Shown piece by piece: positions 53,230 through 62,975 of a stretch of 64,000 bases of DNA (its first letter is position 1; each line of letters starts with the position of its first letter). The DNA comes from Fundicoccus culcitae (GTDB lineage Bacteria > Bacillota > Bacilli > Lactobacillales > Aerococcaceae), in NCBI RefSeq assembly GCF_024661895.1, contig NZ_CP102453.1:1054001-1118000 (forward strand), in the 5' to 3' direction. The notes below the pieces were generated by a model. It made no database searches. It was not told the DNA's origin and saw nothing but the letters and a program-made list of their open reading frames with translations. A program made the translations under genes and the position numbers.

Positions 53230-55983
53230 CTAATTCAAACGCAAAGTCCGTATTTGATTAGACTCTAATTGCGTCCAATCGCTAGCTTCTTTACTAAATT
53301 CTACTAAATTCAACTCTTCCTTAACCAAATCAGCACTAATCCATTGACTCAAATCAAGGGACTCTTCGCCCGCATTCCACAAGCGAATTACCGTGTCATC
53401 AGAATAATGATGACGCTTAACAGCCGTCATCACTAATTCAGTTGGCCAAGAAGAGACATTTAATTTAGCCCCTAACTCAACCGATGCATTCACTGTATCC
53501 GCCAGCCATTGTTGCTTAGACTGACGATTAGCATAGGCTTTTAAACCGACAAAGTGCGTCATACCCCGTCTAAAGGTTTCGTTACGTTCAGCCTCACCCG
53601 ACCAAGGTTGCACATACAAACGGGCAGAATATTCACCTAAGCATTGCGCTTCTGGCGTTGGAAAGTAGCCCCAGTCACCCATTTCACCGGTTGCACGCAA
53701 GAAAGTCACGGCTACTTCTGTGGCACCAAAATGGCGTTCTTCTTCAATCGACACTTCATACTCATGCAAACCATCGGTTGACAAGGTCAAACCAAATGGC
53801 ACACCATCCTTCTCATTAGCTATAGCCACATTGTGACGCAATACTTGCGGATTGGCAGGATTTTCCCAAAATTCACTCACTTTGTTTGAACGCGTCACCC
53901 ATTCATAAGAACTATCCGCAAAGTTATGGGTACTTTCTTCTGGTAAAACAGCTAAAATACGGAAGCGGTGATCCTTGACTTCATTATTACCACTTAATTC
54001 AACATCTAAACCGTCTTGGTAATCCGTCAAACTTAAAACCATGGTCACCGTTTGTGTCTTCAACACATGTGACCGTTGCGATTGACGATGCGCAATATCC
54101 ACTACACTTTGTTGCTCATAGGTCAACAAATCATCGGCAGATTCAGGCAATTCGAACTCATAGTCCAAGACCAAACGTTGAACATGGTCGAATCGCTCCA
54201 CGCGCATGTGTTGCAACTTATTAATCGAGTAATCGCGGGTCAAGTCTTGACTTTCACGGAAAATATACTCATTACCGATATCGCCTGTTTCCTCAATAAT
54301 TAATTGATTCTCAAATAAATACCCCTGCTTCTTATCAAAGATATCAACCGTCCCTAATTGATTAATTGTGATTTTTAAGCGGTCATTTTCAATCGTATTA
54401 CTTTCATAATCTGTCAGCACTTCTACTTCCTCATTGGCAACATCCCCCGGCACTAAGTAGAAACTCTGCCCACTTAAAGGTGCTACCTCAAGGAATGTTG
54501 CAGTGATATGAACATAACGGGCCATAAAAGGGACTCTAAAGGCATCTTTAGGTAAATCGTAATCAAAAGATGTACCGGCATCTTCAATAACGGCAGGGAC
54601 ATCGTTACCATCAGCATCGACTAATTTCCAAGCGCCAAACGGCTTGTCAGCCACTGTTTGGTAGGCAGCTTGTGGATATTGATCACGGAAGTATGCCCGG
54701 TCAATTTCAGCTTTAACAGTCACGGTATCGCTTTTTGGATAAGAAGTTGTATTCCAAACTTGAACTTGCGTCACTGCTCCTTCAGGTAACTCTGGCGTCT
54801 CTAAACGGTTGGTTACTAGAAAAGCCGCAATTTCTTTTTCAAGGGACTTACATAAATTCTCAACGACTTCAAAACGTCCCATCATGGCTCGGTGAACTTC
54901 ATCCACACTGCAACCACAAATGCTGTCATGTGGGTAGTTCTGTAATAACAACTTCCAAGCATGATTAATAAAATCATGGGGATAGGTATAACCTAACTCA
55001 GATGCCATCACTGCCAAAGGCTCCAACACCTGCTCCAAGTAATTCGACAAATAAATACTATATTGCTTCAAATAAATCCGCGATGACGCTGTATTCGCTA
55101 AGGTATACCAACCATCAGTATCTTGCGAACGCAATTCACCCGAAACGGTCGAGAGTGAATGTTCCAAATCCTTGGGTAAAGCCTCAAAATACTCGGAAAA
55201 ATTAGAGTGTACAAATTCATAATCAGGGAATAATTCATTGGCAATTTTCAAAGCCTCAGACAAATCTTTTTGAACCGGTTGGTGGTCCACCCCGTTCATC
55301 ATCAACAACTGGTCAGTTGATGCATAGCGTTCTACATCACTTAATTTTTGTTGCCAAAAAGCCTGAGCAGCCTCACGTTCGACCGGAATTTCATTACCAT
55401 TGGAATACCAATTAGCAAACAAAACCCCTAAAATTTCCGATTTGTCAGCCCCTCTCCAAGTCATCTCTGAAAAGGATGACTCAAAGGCTGCATTATCAGC
55501 TGTTTGATTATTAAAGCCCGTCGGTTTTACCCCACGACCATAAGCAGCATAATTCAAATCAGAATCCTTTACTAATTGCGGTGTTTGCCCCAAAATCCCA
55601 AAAGTATCTGGAAAATAACCAATGGGCTCAACTTGTGGAGCTCCCCAGCGCTCGGTTTCATAACGGCCAATCAAGCTATTCCGCACATTGGACTCGCCAC
55701 TAATCAAAAAAGCATCTTGTAAAATATAATAAGGCCCCACACGCAACTGACCATTTTGAATATACTTTCTTAATAATTCCTCTTTTTCTGGACGAATCTC
55801 CAAATAATCATCTAAAATAATCGTTTGCCCGTCCAAATGGAAATATTTAAAGTCCTGATCATTTTCAAACAAATCCAAAACATCATCCATTAACTGCACT
55901 AAATGAATACGGTGCTCCTCTAACGAAATATACCATTCTCTATCCCAATGACTATGCGAAATTACATGAACTTTCTTTTTCAT
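53230..55983 (-). CDS. GH38 alpha-mannosidase
   Basis: 917-aa GH38 enzyme; removes alpha-linked mannose from N-glycans using Zn. ISHSHWDREWYIS at residues 8-20 carries metal ligands; GYFPDTFGILGQ has the nucleophile-type Asp126; CGCSVDEVHRAM is another metal-site segment. The large beta-rich C-terminal half is complete. Streptococcal homologs are alpha-1,3-specific. TTAGGAG precedes the ATG. No signal peptide. GH125 lies 39 bp upstream in the same operon. A 14/15 motif copy (56004-56018) lies upstream. Confidence 0.94.
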   Translation of the reverse strand: MKKKVHVISHSHWDREWYISLEEHRIHLVQLMDDVLDLFENDQDFKYFHLDGQTIILDDYLEIRPEKEELLRKYIQNGQLRVGPYYILQDAFLISGESNVRNSLIGRYETERWGAPQVEPIGYFPDTFGILGQTPQLVKDSDLNYAAYGRGVKPTGFNNQTADNAAFESSFSEMTWRGADKSEILGVLFANWYSNGNEIPVEREAAQAFWQQKLSDVERYASTDQLLMMNGVDHQPVQKDLSEALKIANELFPDYEFVHSNFSEYFEALPKDLEHSLSTVSGELRSQDTDGWYTLANTASSRIYLKQYSIYLSNYLEQVLEPLAVMASELGYTYPHDFINHAWKLLLQNYPHDSICGCSVDEVHRAMMGRFEVVENLCKSLEKEIAAFLVTNRLETPELPEGAVTQVQVWNTTSYPKSDTVTVKAEIDRAYFRDQYPQAAYQTVADKPFGAWKLVDADGNDVPAVIEDAGTSFDYDLPKDAFRVPFMARYVHITATFLEVAPLSGQSFYLVPGDVANEEVEVLTDYESNTIENDRLKITINQLGTVDIFDKKQGYLFENQLIIEETGDIGNEYIFRESQDLTRDYSINKLQHMRVERFDHVQRLVLDYEFELPESADDLLTYEQQSVVDIAHRQSQRSHVLKTQTVTMVLSLTDYQDGLDVELSGNNEVKDHRFRILAVLPEESTHNFADSSYEWVTRSNKVSEFWENPANPQVLRHNVAIANEKDGVPFGLTLSTDGLHEYEVSIEEERHFGATEVAVTFLRATGEMGDWGYFPTPEAQCLGEYSARLYVQPWSGEAERNETFRRGMTHFVGLKAYANRQSKQQWLADTVNASVELGAKLNVSSWPTELVMTAVKRHHYSDDTVIRLWNAGEESLDLSQWISADLVKEELNLVEFSKEASDWTQLESNQIRTLRLN
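54314..54328 (+). repeat. 15-bp dispersed motif, copy 18 (in GH38)
   Basis: Match to ARTAAATAYCNCTGC; coding strand encodes part of QGYLF. Confidence 0.8.
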
Positions 55984-56021
55984 TCTCGACTCCTAACTCT
56001 TTAAATAAATATCACTGTCTC

Positions 56022-57302
56022 TTACCGTTTTACCTGTTGTCCGTAATAATCCAAAACTAACTCACAAAACATCATATTTGCCCATGAAAACCATTCGCGA
56101 GTATACTTAGTTGGATCATTCACATCAAAAGATTCGTGCATCAAATAGGTACCGCCATCAGTGTTAACTAAGGTATCTAATAATTGACGTTTTTTAGCAC
56201 GGTCACTGGTGGTTAAACCTTCCATCGACAAAGCGATCGGCCAAATATATTGATCCCAAGTATGAGAACTTCCTAAACCACTGGCATAAGTCCCCTCATA
56301 GTAATAAGGATTTTCGTGACTAAAGATTAAACGACGTGTCGCTTGATATACTGGATCATCTTCTGAACAATAGCCTAAATAAGGTAAAGACAACAAACTT
56401 GGTACATTGGGATCATCCGTTAAACTATAATTCCCCAGTCCATCCACCTCATAAGCAAACACTTGGTTGCCTGCTTTATCTTCAACAATGGCATGCGCTT
56501 CAATGCCCACTTGAATTTCAGAACGCAATGTTTGGATTTTTTCTACTAATTCACTAGGTAATTTAGCCACATCAGCCAATTCAACTAAATAATCCAAAAC
56601 AACTACTGCAAACATATTAGACGGCACTAAATAATGATACTCACACCGGTCATCACTCGGACGGAAACCAGACCAGGTCATACCTGTTACGGCTACTTGC
56701 GAGCCTCTCCCCTCATTGATGAGGGTATCTTCTTCGCGGTCTGTATCACGTACAAACGTATAAGGGGATTGCGTATGGTCTTGTTCAACAATCCATAAAT
56801 TAACAATCGCTGTCACCCCATCAACAAAGGTCGCATTGAAGTGGTCGGTACGCCCTGTGTTTTTATACAGTAAATAAGCCAATTGAATTGGAAAACATAA
56901 GCTATCAATTTCATATTTACGTTCCCAAATCATCGGAGTCATATCGGTGTGATCATCTTGGTGGCCACTACCATCAGCGGTTCGGTTAAAAGCATTCGCA
57001 TAAGGATCATGAATAATATAACGGAATTGTTGTTCAACCAAACCAGCAATAATATCTGCGATTTGTTGATCCATAGCAGCCAGTAATAAGTAGGGACGTA
57101 CTTGTGCCGTCGAATCCCGTAACCACATAGCAGGAATATCACCAGTCAGAACAAAAACTGTTCCATCATCATTTATTTTCACAGTCGTTTCTAAAGTATT
57201 TAAGAAGCATTTTTTAAAAACTTCACCCCATTTAGGATTGTCTTGCGCCGTTTTGGCTACGACTTCATCAAGGTATTGATAAACTTTTTCAGATAATTGC
57301 AT
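56022..57302 (-). CDS. GH125 exo-alpha-1,6-mannosidase
   Basis: 426-aa GH125 enzyme, the same length as the characterised pneumococcal one. An (alpha/alpha)6 barrel with GDIPAMWLRDSTAQVRPY (about residue 55), ANAFNRTADGSGHQDD, EIDSLCFPIQLAY, MTWSGFRPSDD and SSHTWDQYIWPI. The family removes alpha-1,6-mannose from N-glycan cores by inversion. AAGGAG lies upstream; 11 bp separate it from GH92. Cytoplasmic (no signal peptide). Confidence 0.95.
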   Translation of the reverse strand: MQLSEKVYQYLDEVVAKTAQDNPKWGEVFKKCFLNTLETTVKINDDGTVFVLTGDIPAMWLRDSTAQVRPYLLLAAMDQQIADIIAGLVEQQFRYIIHDPYANAFNRTADGSGHQDDHTDMTPMIWERKYEIDSLCFPIQLAYLLYKNTGRTDHFNATFVDGVTAIVNLWIVEQDHTQSPYTFVRDTDREEDTLINEGRGSQVAVTGMTWSGFRPSDDRCEYHYLVPSNMFAVVVLDYLVELADVAKLPSELVEKIQTLRSEIQVGIEAHAIVEDKAGNQVFAYEVDGLGNYSLTDDPNVPSLLSLPYLGYCSEDDPVYQATRRLIFSHENPYYYEGTYASGLGSSHTWDQYIWPIALSMEGLTTSDRAKKRQLLDTLVNTDGGTYLMHESFDVNDPTKYTREWFSWANMMFCELVLDYYGQQVKR

Positions 57303-57313
57303 GGATAAACTCC

Positions 57314-59539
57314 TTAGTTGTTATTTTTTAATGAATAAGGTCGGTCGCTTTCAGCAATTGCTTGGATGGCTGGAATCATACCCAAGCGTTGTTCCAGTTT
57401 TAAACCATCCATTAATTGTTGGTAAGTAACGTATTGTTTGGTATAGACTTCACCATTTACGGTTCTAGATTGAACAATGTTTAAGTAAGGTTCAACATCC
57501 GACGAAATGAGTTCAACTTTATTACCATTGTCTAAATGAATGGTTGCCTCTTTCCAGATACTAATACCTAAAACATACTGTTCGGTCCCAGGTGTCACTG
57601 AATACAAACCTAATGAGTTCAATACGAACCAAGAAGCTAAGCTACCGTTATCTTCGTCTCCAGGATAACCATTAATATCTGGACCAAAAACATTGAGCAT
57701 TAAATCTTTTAAGACAATATGGCTCATATGTGGATAACCCGCATAAATAAATAAATGAGGAATATGGAAACTTGGTTGATTCGAAATCGCTAGTTGACCA
57801 AATTTTTGAATCGCTAATTCAATCATTTCATGTATCTCAATGCCATAACCACCCGTTTCGTAAAGTGGCTCACTATTGACCAACTTTTCTAAATGCTCAT
57901 AAAAAGCTTGGTCACCACCATATAAATCAATTAAATCCGCCACATTGTGGAAAACCGATAAGCTATTTTGCCAAGCACTGCCTTCAGTATAATGTTGACC
58001 CCAACGATGAGCCACTTCTTGCTTAACGAATGTACCCTCTCTATCTTTAGCCACCATTTGTTTTAAATCATCTTGATAAAGGTGGCGATAACTTAAACTG
58101 CGCGCATAATAGCGTTCAGCGATTTCAGTTTGGTCTAAATAATTCGCAACTTGAGCAATACAGAAATCACTATAAGCATAATCTAGCGTTTTATTAACCG
58201 ACTCATGATAATCAGCTGGTAAATAACCATATTCAGCATAATCATGTCCACCCTCACGACCTTCCAACTCATGATCACTTGGTATGTCCGCATTAAATAT
58301 CATTGCCTCTAACAATTCCTGCGCATCATTGGTATCAACCAATCCTTTAACCACGGCATCAGCAATTACGCCATCAACCAATGTACCAGGCATAAGCCCA
58401 CGTTCATCGGGTGACAACCATTTGGGTAAGTAACGGTCCTCCCTTGCAATGGAGAGGATACTATTAATAAATTCTGGAATCCGTTCAGGAATTAATAGAG
58501 CATACAATGGGTAATTGGAACGAAAAGTATCCCAATATCCACTCGATGTGTAAAAATAACCCGGTTCAACCTCTTGAGAATAAGGGGAAAAATGTTTGAC
58601 TTGACCATCAACGATTTCATGCGCCGTTTGCGGAAATAGTGCGGTACGATACAAGTTAGCATAAAATGTTTTAACGCGTTCATGATCGGTATGCGTAACT
58701 TCAATCTTTCCTAAATAAGCTTCCCATTCATCCGTAATTTGCGCTAGCTGTGCCGCTTTCGTTGGATATGCTGTTAAGTAAGTGTCTAGGTTTTTAGCTG
58801 CTTGTTCCACACTAATATAGGAAGCCGCAAAATTGATTGTGATCTCGCTAGTTGCCCTATCTTGCAATTCTAAATAATAGGCGGTCATTGGGTGATCTTC
58901 TTCAGAATAATCTGTTTGATGGTATAATGTCACCGATTGACTAAAATGGAAATTAAAATAAGTACCAAATGCCTTATATTTTGAACCAGACAACTGATTC
59001 GTATAGCCTGTAACCGTTAAACCATCTTCTGAGACTCTTAAAAAACCTGTTTGTGCAATTCCTATAGAGAAAAAAGGATGCTTCAAGCGTTCTTGAAAGT
59101 GACGTCTAATGCTTAGCTGAGCGCCATAAACATTAGGAATTAAATCGATGTATAACTTATCCCTTAAGCGTTCAAACGTTAAACGATTAGGTTGAAAAGT
59201 CGCATCGGATGCACGATAACCACTGAATTGATGAGCCATAAATAGGGAATCTTTTGAGCTAGCTGCTTCTACTTGTTGATACACTTCATCGGTTAAACTA
59301 AAGGCATTCAGATTAATAAAGCCAAAATCGCCCATCCAAGGACTGGGTTGATGTGTTATGCGGATACCCATATTAGACGCGTCATTTGGATGATAAAAGC
59401 GCACATCATTTTGTCTCGTTTGCATCACAAAATGATTCATTCCAAATGGAGCTGACGTAATGGGTAAGACATTCCCTTTTCCAATCGAATACTGATTATT
59501 AGTTCCTAGTCTTGTGTCGATTAAATCAACAATTTTCAT
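57314..59539 (-). CDS. GH92 alpha-mannosidase
   Basis: 741-aa GH92 enzyme; Ca-dependent inverting exo-alpha-mannosidase. Typical segments: RLGTNNQYSIGKGNVLP, YWDTFRSNYPLYALL, HELEGREGGHDYAEYGYLPAD (acid-Glu region), and GYPGDEDNGSLASWFVLNSLG with the base Asp residues. No signal peptide, unlike many Bacteroides GH92 proteins. First gene of the minus-strand operon; AGGTG ribosome site. Linkage preference (1,2 versus 1,3) cannot be told with confidence. Confidence 0.94.
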   Translation of the reverse strand: MKIVDLIDTRLGTNNQYSIGKGNVLPITSAPFGMNHFVMQTRQNDVRFYHPNDASNMGIRITHQPSPWMGDFGFINLNAFSLTDEVYQQVEAASSKDSLFMAHQFSGYRASDATFQPNRLTFERLRDKLYIDLIPNVYGAQLSIRRHFQERLKHPFFSIGIAQTGFLRVSEDGLTVTGYTNQLSGSKYKAFGTYFNFHFSQSVTLYHQTDYSEEDHPMTAYYLELQDRATSEITINFAASYISVEQAAKNLDTYLTAYPTKAAQLAQITDEWEAYLGKIEVTHTDHERVKTFYANLYRTALFPQTAHEIVDGQVKHFSPYSQEVEPGYFYTSSGYWDTFRSNYPLYALLIPERIPEFINSILSIAREDRYLPKWLSPDERGLMPGTLVDGVIADAVVKGLVDTNDAQELLEAMIFNADIPSDHELEGREGGHDYAEYGYLPADYHESVNKTLDYAYSDFCIAQVANYLDQTEIAERYYARSLSYRHLYQDDLKQMVAKDREGTFVKQEVAHRWGQHYTEGSAWQNSLSVFHNVADLIDLYGGDQAFYEHLEKLVNSEPLYETGGYGIEIHEMIELAIQKFGQLAISNQPSFHIPHLFIYAGYPHMSHIVLKDLMLNVFGPDINGYPGDEDNGSLASWFVLNSLGLYSVTPGTEQYVLGISIWKEATIHLDNGNKVELISSDVEPYLNIVQSRTVNGEVYTKQYVTYQQLMDGLKLEQRLGMIPAIQAIAESDRPYSLKNNN

Positions 59540-59581
59540 TTATACACCTCAAATTTTCCTAATATTTTTACGAAAAATTAG

Positions 59582-59596
59582 CTTAATCGTTTTCAT
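59582..59596. promoter_or_regulatory. cre-like site in the GH92/GH85 divergent promoter region
   Basis: Complement ATGAAAACGATTAAG keeps the cre core TGNAANCGNWNN and misses only the 3' C. It lies in the 219-bp AT-rich region that serves both divergent transcripts, so carbon catabolite control of the whole N-glycan locus is plausible. Nothing else clear was found in 59540-59758. Confidence 0.55.
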
Positions 59597-59758
59597 AATA
59601 CACCCTATACTTTACCAAAATAGCATTGAAAATTAAAGGTAAAACCTTCGAAAAACACAGATAAACACTGTGTTTTTATTGAAATAAATATAAGGATTAA
59701 TTACAATGGATTATGTAAATATTTTTGATGTCATATATAACTTATAAGGAGTTTTTGC

Positions 59759-62700
59759 ATGGATACACTGAAGTTTTGGCAGCCTCACCAAGCGGTACTC
59801 GACCCACTGAAACGGAGTCAAACCACTCGCAAACACGAACGGACAAAAATCTCAAAGGATATTGCCATCCAAACCAAAGTCCAACTGATTGCCAATGGGA
59901 ATTTGAACCAGCCTCTTTTCCATCCAAATGGAAGCCAGTTTTTCAAATTATACAACTTCAATTTCTGGCAATATATCGACCAATATGTCCATTGGGACAA
60001 CCTAATCCCACCTTCTGATTTAATTGAAGCTGCCCATACCAATAGTGTCTTCATTTATGGAACATTATTTTTTAATTGGTCCGATAGCTTTCGGGATCAG
60101 CTGCGACTCCTAGAATGGCTTCAAGAAGATGAAGTCGGTTCAGGCACTTTTTTCTTTGCTCGTCAATTAGTGGATATGGCGCATTATTATGGCTTCGATG
60201 GCTATTTTATCAATCAAGAAACGACCGGTCCGTTATTACAAGGTAAAGGCAACTTAATGCGACAATTCATTTTATATGCAAAAGACTACAGTGAAAAACA
60301 TGGCCGTACCATACGTTTTGCTTGGTATGATGCCATGGCCAATGACGGCTTGCGTCATCACTATGATGAGGTCAATGCGTTCAATGATGACTTTATAAAA
60401 CCTAGTGCAGAGGGTACTTTACCTGCTGATGATTTTTTTATCAACTTTAACTGGAACCGTGAAAAAAATACACAAACCGCTCAACATATGACAACGATGG
60501 GCCGTAATCCTTTTGATGCTTATACCGGCTTTGAATTACAACAAAATTCCTACAATACCACGATTAATTACGATGCTTTATTAGACAGTGAAGGTCTGCC
60601 TATCCTATCAATCGGCCTTTTCGCTGCCGACTCCATTTTAGGCCTAGCCACCGACGGGGCTGATTTCCAAAAACAAGAAGAACGCTTTTGGGTTAGTGGT
60701 TCAAACCATTGGAAACCCCTCAACCAACTAACCTCCTTAAAAATAAATATCTCTGGTAAAACCTTTTCTAGCGCTTTTAACACAGGCCATGGGCAAGACT
60801 GGTATGTCAATGGTTTACCTCAGCATATTGGTGAATGGAACCAACGCGGTATGCAATCAATCCTCCCAAGTTGGCGATGGCAAGTGACCGGGATGAATCG
60901 CGGCTACCAAGTTGGTTTTAACTTTGAGGACGCCTTTAACGGGGGGTCATCCATTGAATTGTCGGGAAAGGCAACTTCAGAAAGGGTGCAGTGGTATTTA
61001 TTTGCTTGTGAATTAGATCTAGTTGAAAATACAATGTTGAATTTAGTTTTAAAAGCAAGTACCAATGTGGAATTAGCATTAATAATGTATTCTAATGGTG
61101 AGGATATTTATTTACCGCTTGAACTTGAAGTGAGCGACCAGTGGCAAGCTGTGAGTCTGGTTTTAAATACGTATGCGGGAGCAAAGATAGATGCTTTGCA
61201 TTTGGAAATCCGACCACTGAATAATGAATCTTTTTTTGTTCGTCTGGGTGAAATAACGATTGCTGATTCTGATATAGCTCCCGCTGCCGTGAATGAAATC
61301 AAATGGCTACAACAAAACTTCGTGGACGGGCGTCATGCTGAAGGTGTGATTCAAGTGTGTCATCCCCAACCTGAAGAAGTAGCTTATTATGAAGTTTATC
61401 AAGCAAAAGCTGATGGCTGGCAACTAGTCAATGCCAGTCGGAATCAGGCCATCCGTTTGCCTCGACTAACTAGGGATTTGGAACAAAGTGGGTATCATCA
61501 GCGCATTGCTGTGGTCGCTGTTGGATATAATAGTCAACGCTCTTTAGCTTTTGAAAACATTTTGGAATGGCCACTTTTGGTTGACCAGATGACTGATGCG
61601 GTAATTCCTGAGACTAATTTGATGCCGCAAGCCTTTGTTGTGGCTTGCTCGCATGAAGAACAAGCTGAGCGAGCTCAAAACTGTTTGAATGGCACCATGG
61701 CAGGTGTTTCGGATAAATGGGTATCTTTAGCCCCCGATCCGAACTATCTAATCATTGGTTTTGAACAAGCTCAAACAGTGCAACGAATGGTATTTGACCA
61801 CGCTGGTGTTGGTGGCGAATCGGTTGACGATGGTAGGATGAACACCAAGGATTTTGATGTGTATTATACAAACGATTTAGATGATGGATGGCAGTTGGCT
61901 TTAGAAGTTAGGGGGAATCGTCAACATCAAACTGACCACCTACTAGAAGAAGCTGTGACAGCTAAATATTGGCGCTTAGATATTTTATCGAGTCATAATG
62001 GTAGTCCTTGGGGTGGCGTACGCTTGTATAACTGGAAGATGTTTAGCTCCGATGTCCAAGGAATTGAAAATCTTGCTTTATCACAGGTGAAACGTTTGAA
62101 TAATTATCTGTTATTTATGGGCTTACCTAAAGGCATCACCATTCAATTGTATAAAGATTTAACAGATGCTAAGCCGTTATTAATTCATCCAACGGATGGC
62201 GCTCCATTTGCTTTAATTCCATTTAAAGATAAAAATGTGTATTATGAAATCGTTGATGTCAATGGGTCAGTTAGTAATCGCGTGAAAGTAACTGAGTCTT
62301 TGAATGATTTTGACATAGAACTTGTCCCACCAAAGTATCCTGTCATGCCATTTGAAGATGGGGCTTTAATCGTACGATTCAACGATTTATCCTTAGGGGA
62401 ATTACAGCTCCCCTTAAATCACCCGTCGGTGGAAATTCATACACTTAAAACCAACCATGCTTCAATTTATTGGCTAGGTAGATTAGTTGATGAGCGTTTT
62501 ACCATCTTTGAAACAGATGCTGTGGAAAAGATAGATGTTAAACGTGACCCACGAAGACATTACTATGTAGGAGAAACATTCGATGCGATGGATGGTTCAC
62601 TCGATGTAGGCTTCGGTGAAGTAGCCTTAACTCGGCCAGATGTGACAGTGGAAGGCTTCGCTACTACTGAAAGTGGCGAACATGAAATGACAGTACATTT

Positions 62701-62962
62701 TATGGGTAAACAACTTGCGATTACTTATTGGGTTTATGACCACAAAATGACAGTAAACAAGGAAAAACTAGAACAGAAAATTTCTGAGATTCATGCCTTT
62801 TTATTGAGAATTGATGCAGAAAATGACGTTGTTACTGAGTTGCGACAAGCGGTTGAACGCACGCACAATCAAATTTCCAATGCCCAGTTTAGTCAACAAG
62901 AAATTGATGGTTTTTGGTTACGTTTGAATGATTTATTGGAAAAAGTAAAAGATAAGGATTAA
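59759..62962 (+). CDS. GH85 endo-beta-N-acetylglucosaminidase, cytoplasmic
   Basis: 1067-aa EndoD/EndoM-like enzyme; cuts between the two core GlcNAc residues of N-glycans. The GH85 barrel spans about 40-340; the catalytic Asn-x-Glu is FINQETTG (Asn152, Glu154). Beta-sandwich modules follow (about 350-620), then an F5/8-type C (CBM32-like) module at about 640-770 (QRMVFDHAGVGGES; YYTNDLDDGWQLALEVRG; KYWRLDILSSHNG). The N-terminus (MDTLKFWQPHQAVLD) is not a signal peptide and there is no LPXTG, so it acts inside the cell, unlike pneumococcal EndoD. AAGGAG precedes the ATG. Confidence 0.92.
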   Translation: MDTLKFWQPHQAVLDPLKRSQTTRKHERTKISKDIAIQTKVQLIANGNLNQPLFHPNGSQFFKLYNFNFWQYIDQYVHWDNLIPPSDLIEAAHTNSVFIYGTLFFNWSDSFRDQLRLLEWLQEDEVGSGTFFFARQLVDMAHYYGFDGYFINQETTGPLLQGKGNLMRQFILYAKDYSEKHGRTIRFAWYDAMANDGLRHHYDEVNAFNDDFIKPSAEGTLPADDFFINFNWNREKNTQTAQHMTTMGRNPFDAYTGFELQQNSYNTTINYDALLDSEGLPILSIGLFAADSILGLATDGADFQKQEERFWVSGSNHWKPLNQLTSLKINISGKTFSSAFNTGHGQDWYVNGLPQHIGEWNQRGMQSILPSWRWQVTGMNRGYQVGFNFEDAFNGGSSIELSGKATSERVQWYLFACELDLVENTMLNLVLKASTNVELALIMYSNGEDIYLPLELEVSDQWQAVSLVLNTYAGAKIDALHLEIRPLNNESFFVRLGEITIADSDIAPAAVNEIKWLQQNFVDGRHAEGVIQVCHPQPEEVAYYEVYQAKADGWQLVNASRNQAIRLPRLTRDLEQSGYHQRIAVVAVGYNSQRSLAFENILEWPLLVDQMTDAVIPETNLMPQAFVVACSHEEQAERAQNCLNGTMAGVSDKWVSLAPDPNYLIIGFEQAQTVQRMVFDHAGVGGESVDDGRMNTKDFDVYYTNDLDDGWQLALEVRGNRQHQTDHLLEEAVTAKYWRLDILSSHNGSPWGGVRLYNWKMFSSDVQGIENLALSQVKRLNNYLLFMGLPKGITIQLYKDLTDAKPLLIHPTDGAPFALIPFKDKNVYYEIVDVNGSVSNRVKVTESLNDFDIELVPPKYPVMPFEDGALIVRFNDLSLGELQLPLNHPSVEIHTLKTNHASIYWLGRLVDERFTIFETDAVEKIDVKRDPRRHYYVGETFDAMDGSLDVGFGEVALTRPDVTVEGFATTESGEHEMTVHFMGKQLAITYWVYDHKMTVNKEKLEQKISEIHAFLLRIDAENDVVTELRQAVERTHNQISNAQFSQQEIDGFWLRLNDLLEKVKDKD
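60988..61002 (-). repeat. 15-bp dispersed motif, copy 19 (in GH85)
   Basis: Match to ARTAAATAYCNCTGC (minus strand); the coding strand reads QWYLF, as in GH94 copy 8. A 14/15 copy lies 246 bp earlier (60742-60756). Confidence 0.8.
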
Positions 62963-62975
62963 AGGAGCAAAGAAA